Notes: generated by a model from the letters alone, not told the origin. Shown: positions 7,376 to 21,727, counted from the stretch's first letter. The stretch: 52,859 nt of DNA from Deltaproteobacteria bacterium (GCA_016210005.1 JACQVA010000082.1:1-52859), one strand, 5' to 3'. Translations and numbers: made by a program.

Positions 7376-7500
7376 AATTTCGGACTTCGGATTGCGGCCG
7401 TGGATCGCGGATTGCGGAATGAACCGGAACGACGGCCGCAGCCGAGCGATTGCGAGCTGCTGTGCCCCCCCGTGCCTCGGTGGTTGATTCTTTGTCTTCT
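7376..7500. repeat. Short-word tandem arrays
   Basis: Two imperfect short-period arrays lie between rnd and the exported protein. 7376-7420 repeats words like ATTGCGG/ACTTCGG/ATCGCGG. 7464-7500 contains a GTGCCTCGGTGGTTGATTC-type word run. Neither codes for a plausible protein. They are of the same style as, but different in sequence from, the octamer arrays near 165-1444 and the arrays at 51931-52232. Confidence 0.5.
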
Positions 7501-7579
7501 CCAACGTCTGAGAAGCTCCGCACCGAGCGCGTGACAGCGGCACGCGGTCGCGGTATTTAGTCAGCGGGAGGACTTGCGA

Positions 7580-7942
7580 ATGCAGAGACGAACCGCTCTG
7601 ACCCGATGCGTGCTGGCGCTCTCGTTGTTGTTGGCTGTGCCGGGCGCGTACGCCCAAATGTACCAGCCCTTACCCGAGCAAGCGCCGGTGGTAGCCGACC
7701 GGGCGCCGAGTCCAGCCACCGCGTTGTTGGCCGCCGGTATCAACGTCGCCTACGTGCCCGCTCGGCTGGCGCTGAGCAGCGTCGGTATCGCCCTCAGCGG
7801 ACTAACCGGCTGGCTCACGGCCGGCAACACCGACGCCGCTGACGACGTGTGGAACGTGCTGAGCGGCTCTCCCTACCTCACCCCGAACATGTTGCGGGGG
7901 AGCGAGTCGTTCCGCTTCGGCCCATGGCACACCGGCCGCTGA
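7580..7942 (+). CDS. Exported protein of unknown function
   Basis: A 120-residue protein with a signal peptide of about 26 residues (basic start, Leu-rich core, AYA cleavage site before Gln). The mature part has a Pro/Ala-rich start, a moderately hydrophobic Gly/Ser/Ala stretch at about 48-82 that could be one amphipathic or transmembrane helix, and a Trp-containing C-terminus. GCGGGAG lies nine bases before the ATG. It stands alone between rnd and the glycine-oxidase gene. No family was recognised. Confidence 0.7.
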   Translation: MQRRTALTRCVLALSLLLAVPGAYAQMYQPLPEQAPVVADRAPSPATALLAAGINVAYVPARLALSSVGIALSGLTGWLTAGNTDAADDVWNVLSGSPYLTPNMLRGSESFRFGPWHTGR

Positions 7943-7991
7943 GAGGCCCGGCGGCCTGCTCTTCCAGCGCCGGCTGAACCGTTGATCCGTC

Positions 7992-9095
7992 ATGCCCCAG
8001 CCGGACGTGCTGATCATCGGCGGGGGCGTAATCGGCTGTGCGATTGCGTACACGCTCACGCACCAGTGCTCGCTGCGCGTGCTGCTGCTGGAGCGCGCCA
8101 CGCTCGGCAGCGGCGCAACCAACGCCGCCGCGGGCCTGCTCGCCGTCGCCAGCAGCCATGCTCCGGGTGGCGTCCTCTTCGAGCTGCGCCGGCGCAGTGC
8201 GGCACTGTTTCCCGAACTCGTCGCCCGGCTGCGAGCGGAGAGCGGGATCGACCCCGAGTACAGGCAAGGCGCACTGCTGGAGCTGGGGTTTAGCGGGCGC
8301 GAGGGCGACGAGCTGCAGCGGCTGGTCCAGCGTCGGCGGGAGCAGCAGTTCGACGCTGAGCTGCTTGATGCCGGCACGGCCCGGCAGATGGAGCCGTTGC
8401 TCTCAGAGGAAGTGCGCGTGGCGGCTCGCTTCGGGGGCGAGCATTGCATCAACAGCGAACGCCTCACCGCCGCGCTGGCAGAAGCGGCGCGACGGCGCGG
8501 CGCCGAGGTGCGACTCAACGCGCCGGTGACGGGCTTCGAAACCGCTGGCACGCGTGTGTTGCGGGTGCGCAGCGCTGACGAGTGGATCTGCCCGGGTGCG
8601 GTCGTGCTGGCTGCGGGCACGTGGTCGGTCGAGATCGCCGCCCAGCTGCGGGTGCGCGTGCCGCTGCGCCCGGCACGGGGTGAAATGCTGGCACTGCGGC
8701 CCAGCCAGCTACCGAATCACTTCGTCACTTGGGATGACGGCTATCTCATTCCGCGTGCTGACGGAGAGTTGCATGTCGGCAGCACCGTCGAGTACACCGA
8801 CTGCGTCGAAGTCACCGCGGCCGGTGCCGCTCTGCTCAAACGCCGAGCGCTGCAGATGATGCCGGCGCTGGCGGACGCACCGGTGGTGCGCCGCTGGGCG
8901 GGGCTGCGGCCCTGCCCCACCATCCGCCGGCCGATTATCGGACCCGTGCGTGGCTTTGAAAACCTCATCCTCGCCACCGGTCACCACCGCAACGGCGTCC
9001 TGCTCGCTCCCGTCACCGGCCAGCTGGTCACCGAGCTGCTAACCACTAACGCCACCAGCCTACCGCTCCAGCCTTTCTCCTATCGGCCACGGTAG
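7992..9095 (+). CDS. thiO: FAD-dependent amino acid oxidase, glycine oxidase-like (ThiO)
   Basis: A 367-residue DAO-fold flavoprotein. The N-terminal dinucleotide-binding motif is VLIIGGGVIGCAIA, followed by the family's conserved small-residue turn (GATNAAAGLLA). The C-terminus ends in a substrate/FAD contact region (ATGHHRNGVLLAP) typical of ThiO, which oxidises glycine to iminoglycine for the thiazole of thiamine. No other thiamine gene is nearby, so a different small amine or amino acid substrate is possible. The following MBL gene is 20 bases away in the same direction. Confidence 0.75.
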   Translation: MPQPDVLIIGGGVIGCAIAYTLTHQCSLRVLLLERATLGSGATNAAAGLLAVASSHAPGGVLFELRRRSAALFPELVARLRAESGIDPEYRQGALLELGFSGREGDELQRLVQRRREQQFDAELLDAGTARQMEPLLSEEVRVAARFGGEHCINSERLTAALAEAARRRGAEVRLNAPVTGFETAGTRVLRVRSADEWICPGAVVLAAGTWSVEIAAQLRVRVPLRPARGEMLALRPSQLPNHFVTWDDGYLIPRADGELHVGSTVEYTDCVEVTAAGAALLKRRALQMMPALADAPVVRRWAGLRPCPTIRRPIIGPVRGFENLILATGHHRNGVLLAPVTGQLVTELLTTNATSLPLQPFSYRPR

Positions 9096-9115
9096 CAGCG
9101 ATCGGAGCAACAGAG

Positions 9116-10060
9116 ATGACACAGGCAAGCGCGGATCGCAGTTTTGGACGGGTGACGGTTTTGCTCGGCGCCAACAACGGCAAGTATCCACACGGCAATT
9201 CTGTCTTGGTGCGGGGGCGCGACGCTCGGCTGATCATCGACCCGTCACTGGCGGTGGCGGCCCGGGCCAAGGAGCTGCGCGGCGCGGCGGAGGTCATGGT
9301 GGTTAGCCACGCGCACGAGGACCACATCGCCGGCGTCTTCGTGTTTCCTGAAGCAGAGGTCTTCGCCCATCGCGAAGATGCCATCGGCATGCGCAGCGTC
9401 GAGGGGCTGATGGCGATCTACGGCTACGGTGCCGAACTGACGCCGGGCATGCGCGACTATGTCATCGACCACTTCCACTACTGCGCACGGCCGGACACGC
9501 AGGAGTTCGACGACAGCGCGGTGTTCGAGCTCGGCGGCGTGCGGGTGCGCGCCTTTCACCTCCCCGGGCACACGCGCGGGCACTGTGCCTTTCTGATCGA
9601 GCCCGAGGGGGTGTTGTTTCTCGGCGACATCGATCTGAGCGGTTTCGGGCCGTACTACGGCGATGCCTGGTCGAGCGTGGATGATTTTGCGCGCTCACTC
9701 GAGCGCGTGCGTGCCATCGAAGCCCGCGTCTGGGTGTCGGCCCATCACGTCGGCGTCATCGAAGACCCGGCGGTGTACGAAAAGCGCCTGGCGGCGTTCA
9801 CCGCCAAGATTACCGAACGCGACCAGGCGATTGTGGAGTTCTTGCGCGAGCCCCATACACTCGCCGAGATGGTGCGCCGGCGCTTTCTCTACCCGCCGCA
9901 GGCAGAGCTTCCTTTCATCGACATGGCCGAGCAGCACACCATCGAGCAACACTTACGGCGGCTGGCCGCCGCGGGCGCCGTTGTAGAAATGGAACCGGGA
10001 GTGTTTCGGCATAGCTCCGGTGTGCCTACGCCGCCGCCGGCTCGAACAGGGCCGCGGTGA
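9116..10060 (+). CDS. Metallo-beta-lactamase-fold hydrolase
   Basis: A 314-residue MBL-fold protein. The metal motif is HAHEDH (residues about 63-68), with a further His in LPGHTRGH and an Asp in FLGDIDL. The final His region is SAHHVG. A C-terminal helical part of about 80 residues resembles the winged-helix tail of lactamase-B_2/LACTB2-like thioesterases and glyoxalase II relatives. The substrate is unknown. Its last 35 bases overlap the end of ftsY on the other strand, a convergent overlap. Confidence 0.8.
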   Translation: MTQASADRSFGRVTVLLGANNGKYPHGNSVLVRGRDARLIIDPSLAVAARAKELRGAAEVMVVSHAHEDHIAGVFVFPEAEVFAHREDAIGMRSVEGLMAIYGYGAELTPGMRDYVIDHFHYCARPDTQEFDDSAVFELGGVRVRAFHLPGHTRGHCAFLIEPEGVLFLGDIDLSGFGPYYGDAWSSVDDFARSLERVRAIEARVWVSAHHVGVIEDPAVYEKRLAAFTAKITERDQAIVEFLREPHTLAEMVRRRFLYPPQAELPFIDMAEQHTIEQHLRRLAAAGAVVEMEPGVFRHSSGVPTPPPARTGPR

Positions 10061-11072
10061 AGGCCTCGGCTTCGAACGGCCGCAGGTCATCAAGCGCTTC
10101 ACCCAGGCCGACGTAGCGAATCGGCAGCTGCAATTCGCTCTTGACCGCGAGTACCACACCGCCTTTGGCGGTGCCGTCGAGCTTGGTAAGAATAACGCCG
10201 GTGAGCGGCAGGGCCTCCTGAAACAGGCGCGTTTGGCTGAGGGCGTTCTGCCCGGTCGTGGCGTCGAGCACCAGAAACGACTCGTGCGGCGCGGCGGGAA
10301 TCTCACGGCCGATGACGCGCACGATCTTCTTCAGCTCCTCCATCAGGTTGGCTTTCACGTGCAGGCGGCCGGCGGTGTCGATGATGACGACGTCCGCGCC
10401 CCGGCTCTGCGCCGCCTTCAAGCCGTCGAACACGACGGCCGAAGGGTCGGCGCCGCTTTGGTGCTTCACCAGATCGCAGCCGGCCCGTTCTGCCCACACT
10501 TCCAGTTGCTCACTGGCGGCGGCGCGAAAAGTGTCGGCCGCCACCAGCAGCACGGAATTACCTGCGCTGCGGTAGCGGTGCGCGAGCTTGCCGATGCTGG
10601 TGGTCTTACCGACGCCATTGACGCCGGCAACGAGTATCACCAGCGGTTTGGCCGTGGGTCGCTCGGGCGGGTTATCGCCGAGGAGCGCGCGAATCTCCGC
10701 CTTGAGCGCTTCGAGCACGGCCGTCGCCGAGTCCAGCCCGGGGTGCCGGCGCAACGCGGCGATCAATCGCTGCGTGGTCGCCAGCCCGACGTCGGCCAGA
10801 ATCAGAGCCTCCTCCAAGTCGTCCAGCCACGCCGCCAACGTGCGATCGCGCCCGAGGGTCTCGCGCAAGCGGGCGCCGAGGAGCGCGCGGGTCTTGCTCA
10901 GCCCGGCGCGGAACGCCGTCCACGGGCTCGCCGGCTCAGCCGCTGCCGCCGCCGCGGGCGGCGCAGCGGGCAACGGTCTTCGCCGCCACCACGACAGCAC
11001 CGCGATCAGGAGCGAGACCAGCAACACCGCCGCGGCGGCGCCCAAGAGCAACTCTGGACTCGGCTGGTTCAC
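10026..11072 (-). CDS. ftsY: Signal recognition particle receptor FtsY
   Basis: About 348 residues. A short N-terminal transmembrane helix (residues about 8-28) is followed by an Ala/Pro linker, the four-helix N domain and the SRP GTPase domain. The P-loop is GVNGVGKTTS, followed by DTFRAAA, DTAGR and TKLDGTAKGG. FtsY docks ribosome-nascent chain-SRP complexes at the membrane. The frame stays open to 11264, but a GTG at 11072 immediately before the hydrophobic helix is the most sensible start. The site is weak, so the start is uncertain. It lies 116 bases downstream of smc. Confidence 0.92.
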   Translation of the reverse strand: MNQPSPELLLGAAAAVLLVSLLIAVLSWWRRRPLPAAPPAAAAAAEPASPWTAFRAGLSKTRALLGARLRETLGRDRTLAAWLDDLEEALILADVGLATTQRLIAALRRHPGLDSATAVLEALKAEIRALLGDNPPERPTAKPLVILVAGVNGVGKTTSIGKLAHRYRSAGNSVLLVAADTFRAAASEQLEVWAERAGCDLVKHQSGADPSAVVFDGLKAAQSRGADVVIIDTAGRLHVKANLMEELKKIVRVIGREIPAAPHESFLVLDATTGQNALSQTRLFQEALPLTGVILTKLDGTAKGGVVLAVKSELQLPIRYVGLGEALDDLRPFEAEAFTAALFEPAAA

Positions 11073-11188
11073 GCTAGCACAACTGCCGAGGCACCGGCCT
11101 GGCGGCCGCGCCGTTGCGGGGAGACGCTTGCATACTCCTGTAGTACCGCGATCGCCTGCCGCCGGCGCGAAGCCGGCGCCGGCAACCT

Positions 11189-14776
<3,588 letters not shown>

Positions 14777-14865
14777 CTCATCACCACCACCCCACGATCG
14801 AGTATTTCACAGCGTTCTTCACTGAGTCAAGAAAACAACCGGCCCGCCCACGCGAGCCCGGCCAC

Positions 14866-15480
14866 TTACTCCTGCAATTCGGTGTTCCAGTACGAGGCAT
14901 CCACGGTGGACAGGAACGGCACCCACTCCTCGTAGTGTCGCAAGCTAAAGGTCTGCATCATGAACGGCGTCCACTCCGGCCGCCGGGGCGCCCGCAGCAG
15001 ACGCATGCCAGCCTGATCCGGGGTCCGGCCCCCTTTGCGGCGATTGCAGGCATGGCAGGAGCAAACCACGTTCTCCCAGCGCGAGGTTCCCCCCTGCGAG
15101 CGCGGCACGACGTGATCGAGGTTCAACTCGGAGCGCGAAAACCTGTGGCCGCAGTACTGGCAGGTGTTGCGGTCGCGGGCATAGATGTTGAACCGGCTGA
15201 AGCGCACCTGCCGGCGCGGCAGCCGGTCGTAGGCAACCAGCAGAATCACCCGCGGCACACGAATGACGCGATCGACCATCCCGATCGTGTCGTCGTGCAC
15301 CGAGGCCGACAATTCGCTCCAGCTGTCGAAGTCGAAGGTCTGGTATTGGCCGTTCACGGCCTCGGCAACCCCCTGATAAAGCAGGGCAAATGCCCGACGA
15401 ACCGAAGTGATGTGAATCGGCAGGAAGGAGCGATTAAGAACTAGAACCTTGCTGTTAAGTACGCTGGCGGTTGCAGACAT
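14866..15480 (-). CDS. HNH endonuclease family protein
   Basis: A 204-residue protein whose C-terminal half is an HNH domain. It has CQYCGHRF, then LDHVVPRSQGG with the catalytic His, then an Asn, and CSCHACNRRKGG closing the zinc site. The N-terminal 90 residues start with a conserved LNSKVLVLNRSFLPI-like strand, seen in a widespread family of free-standing bacterial HNH proteins. The role is undefined: repair or nucleic-acid processing rather than restriction, since no methylase is nearby. Confidence 0.85.
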   Translation of the reverse strand: MSATASVLNSKVLVLNRSFLPIHITSVRRAFALLYQGVAEAVNGQYQTFDFDSWSELSASVHDDTIGMVDRVIRVPRVILLVAYDRLPRRQVRFSRFNIYARDRNTCQYCGHRFSRSELNLDHVVPRSQGGTSRWENVVCSCHACNRRKGGRTPDQAGMRLLRAPRRPEWTPFMMQTFSLRHYEEWVPFLSTVDASYWNTELQE

Positions 15481-15515
15481 TCCCGAACCATCAGAGCCGC
15501 TACGATTTGCGTGCC

Positions 15516-15544
15516 AGCGTATCTGCCGCCGGCGCAGAAGTCAA
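15516..15544 (-). promoter_or_regulatory. Putative sigma70-type promoter for the HNH gene
   Basis: On the minus strand TTGACT (15539-15544) is followed after 17 bases by TACGCT (15516-15521), about 35 bases upstream of the HNH start codon. Spacing is ideal. The -10 box matches four of six consensus positions. No transcript data are available. Confidence 0.4.
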
Positions 15545-15688
15545 CAATGTGACGGCTCATGCTAAGATCCATAGCACCTAATTTGGCAGGAACATGGGCT
15601 GCGTTACCCCTTCGGGAAAGCACTACAGACTTGCGCGCTGGTAACCTAGCCCATATGATGGCTGCGGTTGGGTTGTTGTGGAGGGGCT

Positions 15689-15832
15689 ATGGCTATCAGC
15701 TGCTTAATGCACGAGGCGCCCGGGAGCCGGGCTGAGCCGGGCATCACATCACTTCGGAAGGGCAAGCGGGAAGCCGGCCGTCAGACCGGACGACCGGTGG
15801 TGCCCACGGGCCGGCCCCGCCGACTGGCCTAA
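15689..15832 (+). CDS. 47-residue leader ORF upstream of the RNase E/G gene
   Basis: This short frame has a strong ribosome-binding site (GGAGG four bases before the ATG) and ends with TAA five bases before the GTG of the RNase gene, which has no visible site of its own. That makes translational coupling likely. The peptide is basic and rich in Arg, Gly and Pro and matches no family I know. It may be a regulatory leader, useful because RNase E-type genes usually autoregulate through their 5' leader. It could also be fortuitous. The rest of 15481-15688 shows no gene. Confidence 0.45.
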   Translation: MAISCLMHEAPGSRAEPGITSLRKGKREAGRQTGRPVVPTGRPRRLA

Positions 15833-15837
15833 CGCCC

Positions 15838-17409
15838 GTGCCACGCCAAATAGTCATCAATTCGACCCCGCAGGAAGCACGGGTCGCTCTGGTTGAGGAC
15901 TCCCGGCTGCTGGAGATCTTCATCGAGCGTACCCGCGGACGCGGCATCACCGGGAACATCTACAAGGGGCGGGTCACCCGCGTGTTACCGGGGATGCAAG
16001 CGGCGTTCGTCGACATCGGGCTTGAGAAGGCGGCCTTCTTGCGAGCGGCGGATTTCTACCCTGAAAGCAGCGAGGACGCCTTAGTCGAGTACGACGACGA
16101 CAACGGCTCGCCGAAGGCGGCCGCCCCGGCGGTGGCGGTCGCTGAATCCGGCGCGGCGCCGCAAGCCGCGCCCGTGGCCCAGCCGCCACCGCGTGCGCCG
16201 ATCGAGACGCTGCTGAAGAAGGGCCAGGAAATCATCGTTCAGGTCGCCAACGGCCCCATCGGCACCAAGGGCGCGCGGGTGACCTCGCACATCGCCATTC
16301 CCGGCCGGCACTTGGTCTACATGCCGCTGACCAATCACGTCGGCGTGTCGCGGCGCATCGAGGACCCCGAGGAGCGGGCGCGACTGAAGGCCGCAGTCGA
16401 GGAGTTGCGCCCACCCACCGCCGGGTTCATCATTCGCACGGCTTGTGAAGGGCTGAGCAAACGCGAGATGCAGGGCGACGTGCGCTTCTTGCTGCGCTTG
16501 TGGGGCCGCATCCAGAAGAAGAGCGAAAGCGGCGGCGCCCCGACTCTGCTCCACTACGACATGGATCTCATCCTGCGCTCCATCCGCGACCTCTTCACCG
16601 CCGATATTCAGCGCGTCTGCGTCGACAACAGCCGTGATCACGGGCGCATCGTCGAGTTCCTCGAAGCGGTCATGCCGCGCTTCACCGACCGCGTCGAGCT
16701 TTACACCGAGCGCGAGCCGATCTTCGACCGCTTCGGCATCGAAAACCAAGTCAATAAGGCGCTCGACCGGCGCGTGTGGCTGAAGTCGGGCGGCTACATC
16801 ATCATCGACCATACCGAGGCGCTCACCGCAATCGACGTCAACACCGGCCGCTACGTCGGCAAGACCACCCAGGAAGAGACCGTGCTCAAGACCAACCTCG
16901 AGGCCGCCAAGACGATCGTCGAGCAGCTGCGGCTGCGCAACATCGGCGGCCTGATCATCATCGACTTCATCGACATGGAGAAGCCGGTCAATCGCAAGAA
17001 GGTATACGACGCTTTGAGCGACGCCGTCCGCAAAGACAAAGCCCGTACCAACATCCTACACATCTCGGAGCTGGGCCTGGTCGAAATGACCCGCAAGCGC
17101 CGCGGCGAAAACCTGCTGCAGCTGCTGGGCGAGCCCTGTCCCATTTGTGACGGGCGCGGCTTGGTGCGCAGCGCCGAGACCGTGGCCAACGAGGTGCTGC
17201 GCCGCATCCGCCGTGAGGCCGCCGCCCACCCGCGGATCGAGCGGCTGCACCTCCGCGTGCCGGTGCGCGTGGCGCAATTCCTGACCACCACGGAGTCGGG
17301 GTCACTCCAGGCGATTGAGAACGAGTTCGGCACTAAGATCGTCATCGAAGGCGCCAGCGATCTGAGCGATCGCGCCTGCGAGGTCACCGCAGTCGAAGCC
17401 GCGGCTTAA
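15838..17409 (+). CDS. rng: Ribonuclease E/G family endoribonuclease
   Basis: 523 residues, the size of RNase G and lacking the long RNase E tail. An S1 domain occupies about residues 35-150, interrupted by an acidic then Ala/Pro-rich insert near 80-120. The catalytic Mg2+ aspartates are seen in IDVNTG and IDFIDM, and the zinc-link is CPICDGRG. The enzyme makes 5'-monophosphate-sensing cuts in mRNA and in rRNA precursors. The start is a GTG giving the canonical N-terminal strand (QIVINSTPQEARVALVED). It lies just after a small leader ORF. Confidence 0.93.
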   Translation: MPRQIVINSTPQEARVALVEDSRLLEIFIERTRGRGITGNIYKGRVTRVLPGMQAAFVDIGLEKAAFLRAADFYPESSEDALVEYDDDNGSPKAAAPAVAVAESGAAPQAAPVAQPPPRAPIETLLKKGQEIIVQVANGPIGTKGARVTSHIAIPGRHLVYMPLTNHVGVSRRIEDPEERARLKAAVEELRPPTAGFIIRTACEGLSKREMQGDVRFLLRLWGRIQKKSESGGAPTLLHYDMDLILRSIRDLFTADIQRVCVDNSRDHGRIVEFLEAVMPRFTDRVELYTEREPIFDRFGIENQVNKALDRRVWLKSGGYIIIDHTEALTAIDVNTGRYVGKTTQEETVLKTNLEAAKTIVEQLRLRNIGGLIIIDFIDMEKPVNRKKVYDALSDAVRKDKARTNILHISELGLVEMTRKRRGENLLQLLGEPCPICDGRGLVRSAETVANEVLRRIRREAAAHPRIERLHLRVPVRVAQFLTTTESGSLQAIENEFGTKIVIEGASDLSDRACEVTAVEAAA

Positions 17410-17500
17410 CGGCCCGCGGGGGGGGCTGGGAGTTAAGCCGCTAATCATGGCCTACAGGCCAATTCATTCATGGACGGAGAGTCGGGCGGCCACGCCAATA

Positions 17501-17529
17501 TTGAGAAGCCGGCGTTCGGCGAGTATATG
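17501..17529 (+). promoter_or_regulatory. Putative sigma70-type promoter for korAB
   Basis: TTGAGA (17501-17506) is followed after exactly 17 bases by TATATG (17524-17529). Transcription would start near 17536 and give a leader of about 60 bases before the korA ATG. No other strong candidate is present in the 187-base gap after the RNase gene. Confidence 0.5.
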
Positions 17530-17596
17530 TAACCGCAGCGCCGATTATGGCCGGCGCCGGCATGCCCGGCGAGCTGGGCAAGAATGAAGGAGAGAA

Positions 17597-19465
<1,869 letters not shown>

Positions 19466-19470
19466 GCACC

Positions 19471-20484
19471 ATGAGTAACCCAGCAGCTCCCAAGCTGTCA
19501 CGTAAAGACTTCGTCAGCGATCAAGACGTGCGCTGGTGCCCGGGGTGCGGCGACTACGCCATCCTGGCGCAGGTGCAGAAAGTCCTGCCCGAACTCGGTG
19601 TTCCGCGCGAGCGCTTCGTCTTCTTATCCGGGATCGGCTGCTCTAGCCGCTTCCCGTACTACATGAACACTTACGGCTTCCACACCATTCACGGCCGCGC
19701 CCCTGCAATCGCTTCGGGCCTCAAGGCCAGCCGGCCGGACCTGTCGGTGTGGATCGTCACCGGGGACGGCGACGCGCTCAGCATCGGCGGCAATCACCTC
19801 ATCCACGCGCTGCGCCGCAATCTCGACCTCAACATCCTGCTGTTCAACAACCGCATCTACGGCCTGACCAAAGGCCAGTACTCGCCGACTTCCGAGCTCG
19901 GCAAGGTCACCAAGTCGTCGCCCATGGGGTCGGTGGATCATCCGTTCAACCCCATCTCCGTGGCACTGGGTGCCGAAGGTACATTCGTGGCCCGCAGCAT
20001 CGACGTCGAGGCCAAGCACTTGCAGGACATGATTCGCCGCGCTTACGAGCACAAGGGCACGGCCTTCGTCGAGATCATGCAGAATTGCAACATCTTCAAC
20101 GACGGCGCGTTCGCCTCGCTGACCGATAAGGACACCAAGGCCGACACCCAGCTCGTGATCGAGCACGGCAAGCCGCTGATCTTCGGCAAACAACGCGACA
20201 AGGGCATCCGCCTGCGCGGGCATTCGCTCGAGGTGGTCCAGCTCGGCGCCGGCGCCACCGGCGACGACGTCATCACCTACGACGAGACCAACCCGGTGCT
20301 GGCGACGCTGCTCAGCGCGATGCGGCCGCCGCAGTTTCCCACCCCCATCGGGGTATTCCGCGCGGTGTCGCGACCGGTCTACGAAGAGGCGATGGCGCAG
20401 CAGGTACAGCAAGCCCGCCTCAAACAAGGCCCCGGAGACCTCGACGAGCTCTTCAGCCGCGGCGACTGCTGGGTGGTCAACTGA
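19471..20484 (+). CDS. korB: 2-oxoacid:ferredoxin oxidoreductase, beta subunit
   Basis: 337 residues. A WCPGCGDY motif near residue 24 is followed by the thiamine-diphosphate-binding GDGDALSIGGNH segment and NNRIYGLTKGQ. Two more cysteines (Cys52 in GIGCSS and Cys in QNCNIFND) would complete the single 4Fe-4S cluster. It carries the TPP and cluster of the KorAB complex. The gene ends 20 bases from the convergent host-attachment-like gene. The short gap holds a GC-rich near-palindrome that may serve as a shared terminator. Confidence 0.92.
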   Translation: MSNPAAPKLSRKDFVSDQDVRWCPGCGDYAILAQVQKVLPELGVPRERFVFLSGIGCSSRFPYYMNTYGFHTIHGRAPAIASGLKASRPDLSVWIVTGDGDALSIGGNHLIHALRRNLDLNILLFNNRIYGLTKGQYSPTSELGKVTKSSPMGSVDHPFNPISVALGAEGTFVARSIDVEAKHLQDMIRRAYEHKGTAFVEIMQNCNIFNDGAFASLTDKDTKADTQLVIEHGKPLIFGKQRDKGIRLRGHSLEVVQLGAGATGDDVITYDETNPVLATLLSAMRPPQFPTPIGVFRAVSRPVYEEAMAQQVQQARLKQGPGDLDELFSRGDCWVVN

Positions 20485-20503
20485 ATCGCGACGGCCGGCC
20501 GCG

Positions 20504-20947
20504 TCAGAGTACCTCCGCCAGACGCTCCGGCAGATCGCGCTGGTGCAGCTGGGTGTAATCCTTATCCAGGCTGGCGACTATGCGCTTGCTCACCGGCGCA
20601 CTGAGCACCTTGCGCAGCAGCCCCAAAAACCAGGGCGGAGCAACCAGAATCAGCCGCGCATAGGCGTTGTGCCCGTGTCCGTCGGCCAGGACCCCGGCGA
20701 GTTGTTGCGCGAAGTGCTCGGCCTCGACTTCTTTCGGCGGCGTCGGCGGCGCCATTGCCGGGCGGCTGCCCGAACCCATGCTCTGCTTCACTCGCCCGGG
20801 CTTGTCGGCCATGATCTCGAGCCCCTTCGCCCGGCTTTCCGGATGGTCGAATTCCCGCACCAGTGCCCACGGCTTCAACTTCCCGGAGGTGCTGAAGAGC
20901 CGCGCGCGGCTGGCATCGCTGATGAGGATCCAGGTCTCGTTATTCAT
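20504..20947 (-). CDS. Host attachment protein-like (PF10116/COG5622) domain
   Basis: A 147-residue protein matching the pattern of the misnamed 'protein required for attachment to host cells' family. It has an N-terminal WILISDASRARLF strand, a central low-complexity stretch (Met/Pro/Ala-rich), and a C-terminal LILVAPPWFLGLLR segment leading to a release-factor-like fold. The family is related to eRF1/baeRF domains, so translation rescue or RNA binding is more plausible than attachment. It is a single gene, convergent with korB. Confidence 0.75.
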   Translation of the reverse strand: MNNETWILISDASRARLFSTSGKLKPWALVREFDHPESRAKGLEIMADKPGRVKQSMGSGSRPAMAPPTPPKEVEAEHFAQQLAGVLADGHGHNAYARLILVAPPWFLGLLRKVLSAPVSKRIVASLDKDYTQLHQRDLPERLAEVL

Positions 20948-21042
20948 CGCTCACCCGCTTGCTTGGCCAATTACCCGATTAGCTTGCGACCATACCCGCG
21001 GCAGCTGAGTCGGTCAAAACCGCGGCCTCGTCAGATCACCGA

Positions 21043-21657
21043 TCAGCGGCTCGCCGCCGCGTCATCGGCCTTTTGAATCAACTCGATGTCGATGGTGATC
21101 TCTACGTCGTTGCCCACCGCCAGGCCGCCGCTGTCCAGCAGCTTGCTCCACGACACACCGAAGTCTTGACGATTGATCGTCGTGCGGGCCAGGCCGCCGA
21201 GCTTCACGTTGCCGAACGGGTCCTTGAACGGTTTGGGCGAGCCTTCCACGTCCAGCACCACCTCCTTGGTCACACCGCGAATGGTAAGGTCACCGGTAAT
21301 CTTGAACTTGTCGGTACCGGCGGCGGTGATCTGCTTGGACTTGAAGGTAATCGCCGGGTATTTCGCGACCTCGAAGAAGTCGGCGCCCTTGAGGTGCTCG
21401 TCGCGCTTGGCCTCGCGGGTGCTGATGCCGCCAACATCGATGCTGGCTTCGACCGACGACTTGTTCACATCGGCGTCGTTCGTCTTGGCCACGCCGCTGA
21501 CCTTGCCCATGGTGCCGCGTACCGTCGAGACCATGAGATGGCGCACGGCGAACTGGACGCTGGTGTGGGCCGAATCGATCTCCCAAGTCGAGGCCCGCCC
21601 GAGCGCGGGGAGACCGAGAGCTACAATGCCGACCGCCGCGAGCACACTTCGTCGCAT
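21043..21657 (-). CDS. YceI family periplasmic lipocalin-like protein
   Basis: 204 residues with a signal peptide (basic MRRS, hydrophobic core, cleavage after about Ala22) and a YceI barrel starting TWEIDSAHTSVQF. Members bind polyprenoid or amphiphilic ligands in the periplasm and often respond to acid or osmotic stress. Two start codons lie close together. AGGAGG at 21664-21669 is six bases from the ATG at 21657 but directly abuts the one at 21663, so 21657 is chosen. Confidence 0.9.
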   Translation of the reverse strand: MRRSVLAAVGIVALGLPALGRASTWEIDSAHTSVQFAVRHLMVSTVRGTMGKVSGVAKTNDADVNKSSVEASIDVGGISTREAKRDEHLKGADFFEVAKYPAITFKSKQITAAGTDKFKITGDLTIRGVTKEVVLDVEGSPKPFKDPFGNVKLGGLARTTINRQDFGVSWSKLLDSGGLAVGNDVEITIDIELIQKADDAAASR

Positions 21658-21706
21658 ACCCATCCTCCTGGCCGCAATCCCGCGGCCGTCCAGAAGCGTT
21701 GTCGGC

Positions 21707-21727
21707 TGTATAGCGCCAGATGGCGCT
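21707..21727 (-). promoter_or_regulatory. Dyad next to a -10-like box upstream of yceI
   Basis: On the minus strand AGCGCCA-TC-TGGCGCT (21712-21727) is a 7-bp inverted repeat with a two-base centre. It runs straight into TATACA (21707-21712), a plausible -10 box about 50 bases upstream of the start codon. A TTGCGT lies 20 bases upstream of the -10. A dyad inside an over-long spacer is the MerR-type promoter layout, but no MerR gene is nearby, so an operator is only a possibility. Confidence 0.3.

Noticed and set aside
10026-10060. Convergent overlap of the MBL hydrolase and ftsY as a regulatory antisense arrangement
   Set aside because: A 35-base tail-to-tail overlap is common in compact genomes, and nothing else suggests regulation.
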